In this document: positions 54,048 to 64,000 of the stretch, one piece after another
Layout: each line of letters opens with the position of its first letter
Position numbering within the stretch: position 1 is the stretch's first letter
Source: Siphonodentalium dalli
Taxonomy: Eukaryota; Mollusca; Scaphopoda; Gadilida; Siphonodentaliidae
Assembly (NCBI GenBank): GCA_032622095.1
Contig: CP136064.1
Span: forward strand, 1,612,001-1,676,000
DNA: 64,000 nt
Reading direction: 5' to 3'
Notes under the pieces: model-generated
Databases searched by the model: none
Seen by the model: the letters and a program-made list of their open reading frames with translations, nothing else
What the model was told of the DNA's origin: nothing
Translations under genes and position numbers: made by a program

Positions 54048-55397
54048 ATGGTGGAGTACTGTTGGATATTTTCAATTTGGCGCATGTTTCTCCCTACCGC
54101 GCCATGTCAAATCTGGCCATATCCGAATCGGGTTGTCATTTACAATGACTACAGAAAATAAATATCTTCATGTTGGAATGCAAATGTATGTTTAAAGGAA
54201 CAGATGTATCTCAACTTAAAGGGACATAAGTAACACAGTCACCAACTTTAAGGGGTATCTGCTATAGACTGGTTCCATGGTGGAGTACGGTTGGATATTT
54301 TCAATTTGGCGCATGTTTCTCCATACCGCGCCATGTCAAATCTGGCCATATCCGAATCGGGTTGTCATTTACAATGACTGCAGAAAATATATATCTTCAT
54401 GGTGGAATGCAAATGTATGTTTAAAGGAACAGATGTATCTCAACTTAAAGGGACATAAGTAACACAGTCACCAACTTAAAGGGGTATCTGCTATAGACTA
54501 GTTCCATGGTGGAGTACGGTTGGATATTTTCAATTTGGCGCTTGTTTCTCCATACCGCGCCATGTCAAATCTGGCCATATCCGAATCGGGTTGTCATTTA
54601 CAATGACTGCAGAAAATATATATCTTCATGTTGGAATGCAAATGTATGTTTAAAGGAACAGATGTATCTCAACTTAAAGGGACATAAGTAACACAGTCAC
54701 CAACTTTAAGGGGTATCTGCTATAGACTGGTTCCATGGTGGAGTACGGTTGGATATTTTCAATTTGGCGCATGTTTCTCCATACCGCGCCATGTCAAATC
54801 TGGCCATATCCGAATCGGGTTGTCATTTACAATGACTGCAGAAAATATATATCTTCATGTTGGAATGCAAATGTATGTTTAAAGGAACAGATGTAACACC
54901 GTCACCAACTTTAAGGGGTATCTGCTATAGACTGGTTACATGGTGGAGTACGGTTGGATATTTTCAATTTTGCGCATGTTTCTCCATACCGCGCCATGTC
55001 AAATCTGGCCATATCCGAATCGGGTTGTCATTTACAATGACTACAGAAAATAAATATCTTCATGTTGGAATGCAAATGTATGTTTAAAGGAACAGATGTA
55101 TCTCAACTTAAAGGAACATAAGTAACACAGTCACCAACTTAAAGAGGTGTCTGATTTAGACTGGTTCCATGGTGGAGTACGGTTGGATATTTTCTATTTG
55201 GCGCATGTTTCTCCATACCGCGCCATGTCAAGTCTGGCCATATCCGAATCGGGTTGTCATTTACAATGACTACAGAAAATAAATATCTTCATGTTGGAAT
55301 GCAAATGTATGTTTAAAGGAACAGATGTATCTCAACTTAAAGGGACATAAGTAACACAGTCACCAACTTTAAGGGGTATCTGCTATAGACTGGTTCC
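54048..55397. repeat. 6-mer HOR with 24-bp deletion, 1,350 bp, copy 1
   Basis: This is six monomers less 24 bp (6 x 229 - 24 = 1,350), with anchors at 54048, 54277, 54506, 54735, 54940 and 55169. It contains the deletion junction at 54893-54895 and a private caagtctgg (about 55229). It differs from copy 2 by one substitution that I found, A at 54500 for G at 55850. Confidence 0.93.
54893..54895. other. 24-bp deletion junction at gta microhomology
   Basis: The monomer anchored at 54735 is 205 bp long. Compared with other units it lacks the 24 bp from after gatgta to the second gta of cataagta. The trinucleotide gta occurs at both ends of the lost segment and once at the junction, as expected for a deletion between short direct repeats. 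Confidence 0.9.
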
Positions 55398-56747
55398 ATG
55401 GTGGAGTACTGTTGGATATTTTCAATTTGGCGCATGTTTCTCCCTACCGCGCCATGTCAAATCTGGCCATATCCGAATCGGGTTGTCATTTACAATGACT
55501 ACAGAAAATAAATATCTTCATGTTGGAATGCAAATGTATGTTTAAAGGAACAGATGTATCTCAACTTAAAGGGACATAAGTAACACAGTCACCAACTTTA
55601 AGGGGTATCTGCTATAGACTGGTTCCATGGTGGAGTACGGTTGGATATTTTCAATTTGGCGCATGTTTCTCCATACCGCGCCATGTCAAATCTGGCCATA
55701 TCCGAATCGGGTTGTCATTTACAATGACTGCAGAAAATATATATCTTCATGGTGGAATGCAAATGTATGTTTAAAGGAACAGATGTATCTCAACTTAAAG
55801 GGACATAAGTAACACAGTCACCAACTTAAAGGGGTATCTGCTATAGACTGGTTCCATGGTGGAGTACGGTTGGATATTTTCAATTTGGCGCTTGTTTCTC
55901 CATACCGCGCCATGTCAAATCTGGCCATATCCGAATCGGGTTGTCATTTACAATGACTGCAGAAAATATATATCTTCATGTTGGAATGCAAATGTATGTT
56001 TAAAGGAACAGATGTATCTCAACTTAAAGGGACATAAGTAACACAGTCACCAACTTTAAGGGGTATCTGCTATAGACTGGTTCCATGGTGGAGTACGGTT
56101 GGATATTTTCAATTTGGCGCATGTTTCTCCATACCGCGCCATGTCAAATCTGGCCATATCCGAATCGGGTTGTCATTTACAATGACTGCAGAAAATATAT
56201 ATCTTCATGTTGGAATGCAAATGTATGTTTAAAGGAACAGATGTAACACCGTCACCAACTTTAAGGGGTATCTGCTATAGACTGGTTACATGGTGGAGTA
56301 CGGTTGGATATTTTCAATTTTGCGCATGTTTCTCCATACCGCGCCATGTCAAATCTGGCCATATCCGAATCGGGTTGTCATTTACAATGACTACAGAAAA
56401 TAAATATCTTCATGTTGGAATGCAAATGTATGTTTAAAGGAACAGATGTATCTCAACTTAAAGGAACATAAGTAACACAGTCACCAACTTAAAGAGGTGT
56501 CTGATTTAGACTGGTTCCATGGTGGAGTACGGTTGGATATTTTCTATTTGGCGCATGTTTCTCCATACCGCGCCATGTCAAGTCTGGCCATATCCGAATC
56601 GGGTTGTCATTTACAATGACTACAGAAAATAAATATCTTCATGTTGGAATGCAAATGTATGTTTAAAGGAACAGATGTATCTCAACTTAAAGGGACATAA
56701 GTAACACAGTCACCAACTTTAAGGGGTATCTGCTATAGACTGGTTCC
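55398..56747. repeat. 6-mer HOR with 24-bp deletion, copy 2
   Basis: This is an adjacent direct duplicate of the preceding 1,350 bp, with the same deletion junction (56243-56245) and the same caagtctgg (about 56579). The near identity shows that the deletion came first and was then duplicated with its neighbours. The next monomer (56748) has acggttgg where a further copy would have actgttgg. Confidence 0.93.
56243..56245. other. 24-bp deletion junction, duplicated copy
   Basis: This is the same junction as at 54893, carried in the second 1,350-bp copy (monomer anchored at 56085). Confidence 0.9.
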
Positions 56748-59700
56748 ATGGTGGAGTACGGTTGGATATTTTCAATTTGGCGCATGTTTCTCCATACCGC
56801 GCCATGTCAAATCTGGCCATATCCGAATCGGGTTGTCATTTACAATGACTGCAGAAAATATATATCTTCATGTTGGAATGCAAATGTATGTTTAAAGGAA
56901 CAGATGTATCTCAACTTAAAGGGACATAAGTAACACCGTCACCAACTTTAAGGGGTATCTGCTATAGACTGGTTACATGGTGGAGTACGGTTGGATATTT
57001 TCAATTTGGCGCATGTTTCTCCATACCGCGCCATGTCAAATCTGGCCATATCCGAATCGGGTTGTCATTTACAATGACTGCAGAAAATATATATCTTCAT
57101 GGTGGAATGCAAATGAATGTTTAATGGAACAGATGTATCTCAACTTAAAGGGACATAAGTAACACCGTCACCAACTTGAAGGGGTATCTGCTATAGACTG
57201 GTTACATGGTGGAGTACGGTTGGATATTTTCAATTTTGCGCATGTTTCTCCATACCGCGCCATGTCAAATCTGGCCATATCCGAATCGGGTTGTCATTTA
57301 CAATGACTGCAGAAAATAAATATCTTCATGTTGGAATGCAAATGTATGTTTAAAGGAACAGATGTATCTCAACTTAAAGGGACATAAGTAACACAGTCAC
57401 CAACTTAAAGAGGTGTCTGATTTAGAATGGTTCCATGGTGGAGTACGGTTGGATATTTTCTACTTGGCGCATGTTTCTCCATACCGCGCCATGTCAAATC
57501 TGGCCATATCCGAATCGGGTTGTCATTTACAATGACTGCAGAAAATATATATCTTCATGGTGGAATGCAAATGTATGTTTAAAGGAACAGATGTATCTCA
57601 ACTTAAAGGGACATAAGTAACACAGTCACCAACTTTAAGGGGTATCTGCTATAGACTGGTTCCATGGTGGAGTACTGTTGGATATTTTCAATTTGGCGCA
57701 TGTTTCTCCCTACCGCGCCATGTCAAATTTGGCCATATCCGAATCGGGTTGTCATTTACAATGACTGCAGAAAATATATATCTTCATGTTGGAATGCAAA
57801 TGTATGTTTAAAGGAACAGATGTATCTCAACTTAAAGGGACATAAGTAACACCGTCACCAACTTTAAGGGGTATCTGCTATAGACTGGTTACATGGTGGA
57901 GTACGGTTGGATATTTTCAATTTTGCGCATGTTTCTCCATACCGCGCCATGTCAAATCTGCCCATATCCGAATCGGGTTGTCATTTACAATGACTACAGA
58001 AAATAAATATCTTCATGTTGGAATGCAAATGTATGTTTAAAGGAACAGATGTATCTCAACTTAAAGGAACATAAGTAACACAGTCACCAACTTAAAGAGG
58101 TGTCTGATTTAGACTGGTTCCATGGTGGAGTACGGTTGGATATTTTCTATTTGGCGCATGTTTCTCCATACCGCGCCATGTCAAATCTGGCCATATCCGA
58201 ATCGGGTTGTCATTTACAATGAATACAGAAAATAAATATCTTCATGTTGGAATGCAAATGTATGTTTAAAGGAACAGATGTATCTCAACTTAAAGGGACA
58301 TAAGTAACACAGTCACCAACTTTAAGGGGTATCTGCTATAGACTGGTTCCATGGTGGAGTACGGTTGGATATTTTCTATTTGGCGCATGTTTCTCCATAC
58401 CGCGCCATGTCAAATCTGGCCATATCCGAATCGGGTTGTCATTTACAATGACTACAGAAAATAAATATCTTCATGTTGGAATGCAAATGTATGTTTAAAG
58501 AAACAGATGTATCTCAACTTAAAGGGACATAAGTAACACAGTCACCAACTTTAAGGGGTATCTGCTATAGACTGGTTCCATGGTGGAGTACTGTTGGATA
58601 TTTTCAATTTGGCGCATGTTTCTCCCTACCGCGCCATGTCAAATCTGGCCATATCCGAATCGGGTTGTCATTTACAATGACTACAGAAAATAAATATCTT
58701 CATGTTGGAATGCAAATGTATGTTTAAAGGAACAGATGTATCTCAACTTAAAGGGACATAAGTAACACAGTCACCAACTTTAAGGGGTATCTGCTATAGA
58801 CTGGTTCCATGGTGGAGTACGGTTGGATATTTTCAATTTGGCGCATGTTTCTCCATACCGCGCCATGTCAAATCTGGCCATATCCGAATCGGGTTGTCAT
58901 TTACAATGACTGCAGAAAATATATATCTTCATGGTGGAATGCAAATGTATGTTTAAAGGAACAGATGTATCTCAACTTAAAGGGACATAAGTAACACAGT
59001 CACCAACTTAAAGGGGTATCTGCTATAGACTGGTTCCATGGTGGAGTACGGTTGGATATTTTCAATTTGGCGCTTGTTTCTCCATACCGCGCCATGTCAA
59101 ATCTGGCCATATCCGAATCGGGTTGTCATTTACAATGACTGCAGAAAATATATATCTTCATGTTGGAATGCAAATGTATGTTTAAAGGAACAGATGTATC
59201 TCAACTTAAAAGGACATAAGTAACACAGTCACCAACTTTAAGGGGTATCTGCTATAGACTGGTTCCATGGTGGAGTACGGTTGGATATTTTCAATTTGGC
59301 GCATGTTTCTCCATACCGCGCCATGTCAAATCTGGCCATATCCGAATCGGGTTGTCATTTACAATGACTACAGAAAATAAATATCTTCATGTTGGAATGC
59401 AAATGTATGTTTAAAGGAACAGATGTATCTCAACTTAAAGGGACATAAGTAACACAGTCACCAACTTTAAGGGGTATCTGCTATAGACTGGTTCCATGGT
59501 GGAGTACGGTTGGATATTTTCTATTTGGCGCATGTTTCTCCATACCGCGCCATGTCAAATCTGGCCATATCCGAATCGGGTTGTCTTTTACAATGACTAC
59601 AGAAAATAAATATCTTCATGTTGGAATGCAAATGTATGTTTAAAGAAACAGATGTATCTCAACTTAAAGGGACATAAGTAACACAGTCACCAACTTTAAG

Positions 59701-61098
59701 GGGTATCTGCTATAGACTGGTTCCATGGTGGAGTACTGTTGGATATTTTCAATTTGGCGCATGTTTCTCCCTACCGCGCCATGTCAAATCTGGCCATATC
59801 CGAATCGGGTTGTCATTTACAATGACTACAGAAAATAAATATCTTCATGTTGGAATGCAAATGTATGTTTAAAGGAACAGATGTATCTCAACTTAAAGGG
59901 ACATAAGTAACACAGTCACCAACTTTAAGGGGTATCTGCTATAGACTGGTTCCATGGTGGAGTACGGTTGGATATTTTCAATTTGGCGCATGTTTCTCCA
60001 TACCGCGCCATGTCAAATCTGGCCATATCCGAATCGGGTTGTCATTTACAATGACTGCAGAAAATATATATCTTCATGTTGGAATGCAAATGTATGTTTA
60101 AAGGAACAGATGTATCTCAACTTAAAGGGACATAAATAACACCGTCACCAACTTTAAGGGGTATCTGCTATAGACTGGTTACATGGTGGAGTACGGTTAG
60201 ATATTTTCAATTTGGCGCATGTTTCTCCATACCGCGCCATGTCAAATCTGGCCATATCCGAATCGGGTTGTCATTTACAATGACTGCAGAAAATAAATAT
60301 CTTCATGTTGGAATGCAAATGTATGTTTAAAGGAACAGATGTATCTCAACTTAAAGGGACATAAGTAACACAGTCACCAACTTAAAGAGGTGTCTGATTT
60401 AGAATGGTTCCATGGTGGAGTACGGTTGGATATTTTCTACTTGGCGCATGTTTCTCCATACCGCGCCATGTCAAATCTGGCCATATCCGAATCGGGTTGT
60501 CATTTACAATGACTGCAGAAAATATATATCTTCATGGTGGAATGCAAATGTATGTTTAAAGGAACAGATGTATCTCAACTTAAAGGGACATAAGTAACAC
60601 AGTCACCAACTTTAAGGGGTATCTGCTATAGACTGGTTCCATGGTGGAGTACTGTTGGATATTTTCAATTTGGCGCATGTTTCTCCATACCGCGCCATGT
60701 CAAATCTGGCCATATCCGAATCGGGTTGTCATTTACAATGACTGCAGAAAATATATATCTTCATGGTGGAATGCAAATGTATGTTTAAAGGAACAGATGT
60801 ATCTCAACTTAAAGGGACATAAGTAACACCGTCACCAACTTTAAGGGGTATCTGCTATAGACTGGTTCCATGGTGGAGTACTGTTGGATATTTTCAATTT
60901 GGCGCATGTTTCTCCCTACCGAGTCATGTCAAATCTGGCCATATCCGAATCGGGTTGTCATTTACAATGACTACAGAAAATAAATATCTTCATGTTGGAA
61001 TGCAAATGTATGTTTAAAGAAATAGATGTGTCTCAACTTAAAGGGACATAAGTAACACAGTCACCAACTTTAAGGGGTATCTGCTATAGACTGGTTCC
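56748..61098. repeat. Mosaic of 13-mer and 15-mer modules
   Basis: The monomers at 56748, 56977 (aatgaatg) and 57206 correspond to 52903, 53132 and 53361. Monomers 57435 (tctacttgg) and 57664 (ccctaccgcgcc) recall the 13-mer series. Monomers 58122-59038 correspond to 53590-54506, and 60412-60870 to 11181-11639. Private changes are tttaatgg (about 57121), caaatttgg (57724), ctgcccata (about 57959), tgaatacag (about 58220), tcttttacaatg (about 59584), cataaataac (about 60132), ggttagat (about 60196), ccgagtcatg (about 60919) and aatagatgtg (about 61020). Private changes look denser here than in the central blocks. Confidence 0.75.
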
Positions 61099-64000
61099 AT
61101 GGTGGAGTACTGTTGGATATTTTCAATTTGGCGCATGTTTCTCCCTACCGCGCCATGTCAAATCTGGCCATATCCGAATCGGGTTGTCATTTACAATGAC
61201 TACAGAAAATAAATATCTTCATGTTGGAAAGCAAATGTATGTTTAAAGGAACAGATGTATCTCAACTTAAAGGGACATAAGTAACACAGTCACCAACTTA
61301 AAGGGGTATCTGCTATAGACTGGTTCCATGGTGGAGTACGGTTGGATATTTTCAATTTGGCGCATGTTTCTCCATACCGCGCCATGTCAAATCTGGCCAT
61401 ATCCGAATCGGGTTGTCATTTACAATGACTGCAGAAAATATATATCTTCATGGTGGAATGCAAATGTATGTTTAAAGGAACAGATGTATCTCAACTTAAA
61501 GGGACATAAGTAACACAGTCACCAACTTTAAGGGGTATCTGCTATAGACTGGTTCCATGGTGGAGTACGGTTGGATATTTTCAATTTGGCGCATGTTTCT
61601 CCATACCGCGCCATGTCAAATCTGGCCATATCCGAATCGGGTTGTCATTTACAATGACTGCAGAAAATAAATATCTTCATGTTGGAATGCAAATGTATGT
61701 TTAAAGGAACAGATGTATCTCAACTTAAAGGGACATAAGTAACACAGTCACCAACTTAAAGAGGTGTCTGATTTAGACTGGTTCCATGGTGGAGTACGGT
61801 TGGATATTTTCTACTTGGCGCATGTTTTTCCATACCGCGCCATGTCAAATCTGGCCATATCCGAATCGGGTTGTCATTTACAATGACTACAGAAAATAAA
61901 TATCTTCATGTTGGAATGCAAATGTATGTTTAGAGGAACAGATGTATCTCAACTTAAAGGGACATAAGTAACACAGTCACCAACTTTAAGGGGTATCTGC
62001 TATAGACTGGTTCCATGGTGGAGTACGGTTGGATATTTTCTATTTGGCGCATGTTTCTCCATACCGCGCCATGTCAAATCTGGCCATATCCGAATCGGGT
62101 TGTCATTTACAATGACTACAGAAATTAAATATCTTCATGTTGGAATGCAAATGTATGTTTAAAGGAACAGATGTATCTCAACTTAAAGGGACATAAGTAA
62201 CACAGTCACCAACTTTAAGGGGTATCTGCTATAGACTGGTTCCATGGTGGAGTACTGTTGGATATTTTCAATTTGGCGCATGTTTCTCCATACCGCGCCA
62301 TGTCAAATCTGGCCATATCCGAATCGGGTTGTCATTTACAATGACTACAGAAAATAAATATCTTCATGTTGGAATGCAAATGTATGTTTAAAGGAACAGA
62401 TGTATCTCAACTTAAAGGGACATAAGTAACACAGTCACCAACTTTAAGGGGTATCTGCTATAGACTGGTTCCATGGTGGAGTACGGTTGGATATTTTCAA
62501 TTTGGCGCATGTTTCTCCATACCGCGCCATGTCAAATCTGGCCATATCCGAATCGGGTTGTCATTTACAATGACTACAGAAAATAAATATCTTCATGTTG
62601 GAATGCAAATGTATGTTTAAAGGAACAGATGTATCTCAACTTAAAGGGACATAAGCAACACAGTCACCAACTTAAAGGGGTATCTGCTATAGACTGGTTC
62701 CATGGTGGAGTACGGTTGGATATTTTCAATTTGGCGCATGTTTCTCCATACCGCGCCATGTCAAATCTGGCCATATCCGAATCGGGTTGTCATTTACAAT
62801 GTCTACAGAAAACAAATATCTTCATGTTGGAATGCAAATGTATGTTTAGAGGAACAGATGTATCTCAACTTAAAGGGACATAAGTAACACAGTCACCAAC
62901 TTTAAGGGGTATCTGCTATAGACTGGTTCCATGGTGGAGTACGGTTGGATATTTTCTATTTGGCGCATGTTTCTCCATACCGCGCCATGTCAAATCTGGC
63001 CATATCCGAATCGGGTTGTCATTTACAATGACTGCAGAAAATATATATCTTCATGGTGGAATGCAAATGTATGTTTAAAGGAACAGATGTATCTCAACTT
63101 AAAGGGACATAAGTAACACAGTCACCAACTTAAAGGGGTATCTGCTATAGACTGGTTCCATGGTGGAGTACGGTTGGATATTTTCAATTTGGCGCTTGTT
63201 TCTCCATACCGCGCCATGTCAAATCTGGCCATATCCGAATCGGGTTGTCATTTACAATGACTGCAGAAAATATATATCTTCATGTTGGAATGCAAATGTA
63301 TGTTTAAAGGAACAGATGTATCTCAACTTAAAAGGACATAAGTAACACAGTCACCAACTTTAAGGGGTATCTGCTATAGACTGGTTCCATGGTGGAGTAC
63401 GGTTGGATATTTTCAATTTGGCGCATGTTTCTCCATACCGCGCCATGTCAAATCTGGCCATATCCGAATCGGGTTGTCATTTACAATGACTGCAGAAAAT
63501 ATATATCTTCATGTTGGAATGCAAATGTATGTTTAAAGGAACAGATGTATCTCAACTTAAAGGAACATAAGTAACACAGTCACCAACTTAAAGAGGTGTC
63601 TGATTTAGACTGGTTCCATGGTGGAGTACGGTTGGATATTTTCTATTTGGCGCATGTTTCTCCATACCGCGCCATGTCAAATCTGGCCATATCCGAATCG
63701 GGTTGTCATTTACAATGACTACAGAAAATAAATATCTTCATGTTGGAATGCAAATGTATGTTTAAAGGAACAGATGTATCTCAACTTAAAGGGACATAAG
63801 TAACACAGTCACCAACTTTAAGGGGTATCTGCTATAGACTGGTTCCATGGTGGAGTACGGTTGGATATTTTCTATTTGGCGCATGTTTCTCCATACCGCG
63901 CCATGTCAAATCTGGCCATATCCGAATCGGGTTGTCATTTACAATGACTACAGAAAATAAATATCTTCATGTTGGAATGCAAATGTATGTTTAAAGAAAC
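61099..64000. repeat. Diverged copy of the 12/14-mer family, cut by window end
   Basis: Monomers 61099 (ggaaagc), 61557, 61786 (tctacttgg, tttagagg), 62015 (acagaaatta), 62244, 62473 and 62702 follow the order of 6825-8662. One fewer unit is present, and the +5 bp insertion is missing. Monomer 62702 is unusual, with aatgtctacag and aacaaatatc. Units 62931-63389 resemble 58809-59267, and the array is cut at monomer position 154. Confidence 0.75.

Larger units (their letters stand above)
1..64000. repeat. Satellite array of 229-bp monomers, window-wide
   Basis: The sequence is a head-to-tail tandem repeat with a 229-bp unit, all in one orientation. Anchoring on the ATG of the ccATGG/acATGG motif gives 279 monomer starts from 171 to 63847. 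Their spacing is 229 bp except at 18 small indels whose net effect (+14 bp) closes the arithmetic exactly, so nothing is inserted between monomers. Base 1 is monomer position 60 and base 64000 is position 154, so the array is cut at both ends. Monomers differ from one another at a limited set of recurring sites, and the same variants recur in the same order at multi-kilobase spacing, which is higher-order structure. Arrays of this kind are known from eukaryotic centromeres and heterochromatin; that role here is inference. I do not recognise the family. No stretch of the window lies outside it. Confidence 0.98.

Noticed and set aside
54857-55087. 76-codon frame (also at 56207)
   Set aside because: It arises only because the 24-bp deletion fuses two monomers in another frame; the two copies are one duplication.
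62629-62883. 84-codon frame
   Set aside because: It opens because of chance substitutions in the 62702 monomer (aatgtctacag, aacaaatatc) that remove stops in an alternative frame of the satellite.
1-64000. CRISPR array
   Set aside because: The repeat unit is 229 bp with no unique spacers; adjacent units are homologous along their whole length.
1-64000. Transposon-derived or LTR repeat
   Set aside because: There are no terminal repeats, target-site duplications, poly-A tails or transposase/reverse-transcriptase coding sequence; all units are contiguous and in one direction.

Overview
The whole 64 kb window is one uninterrupted satellite DNA array. A unit of 229 bp (about 39% G+C) repeats head to tail in a single orientation from the first base to the last, and both edges fall inside a monomer, so the array extends beyond the window on each side. 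I anchored each monomer on the A of its ATG in the ccATGG/acATGG motif. There are 279 anchors between 171 and 63847. That distance (63,676 bp) equals 278 x 229 bp plus a net 14 bp, which is fully accounted for by 18 small indels: eight +3, five +5, two +7, one -1 and two -24. No sequence is left over for a gene, RNA, transposon or other insertion.

This is eukaryotic-type DNA, most plausibly centromeric, pericentromeric or other heterochromatin. Nothing in it identifies the species, and I do not recognise the satellite family. There is no bacterial or archaeal gene, operon, CRISPR array, tRNA or rRNA.

Monomers fall into a few variant classes. The main split is tgactGcag followed by a tatata run, against tgactAcag followed by an aataaat motif. 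A linked five-site cassette lies at the monomer end. The classes recur in fixed orders, giving higher-order repeats (HORs). From left to right: a fragment of a 13-mer HOR (1-1.9 kb); a 12/14-mer HOR of 2,753 and 3,211 bp (about 1.8-8.7 kb); a 19/20-mer HOR of about 4.4-4.6 kb in two copies (8.7-17.6 kb); a 12/13-mer HOR of 2,751, 2,980 and 2,980 bp plus a partial copy (17.6-27.3 kb); a composite 35-mer HOR of 8,030 bp in two nearly identical copies (28.1-43.2 kb); a 15-mer HOR of 3,435 bp that drifts to 14-mer spacing of 3,206 bp (43.7-54.0 kb); a 6-mer of 1,350 bp carrying a private 24-bp deletion, in two copies (54.0-56.7 kb); and a mosaic of these modules to the end.

An open frame of 61 codons recurs in 122 of the 279 monomers, but it behaves as a by-product of the satellite, not a gene. 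The signal of interest is the evolutionary record: nested HORs, monomer-length crossovers with visible hybrid monomers, indels that mark lineages, and a short dyad that was perfected in one monomer lineage.
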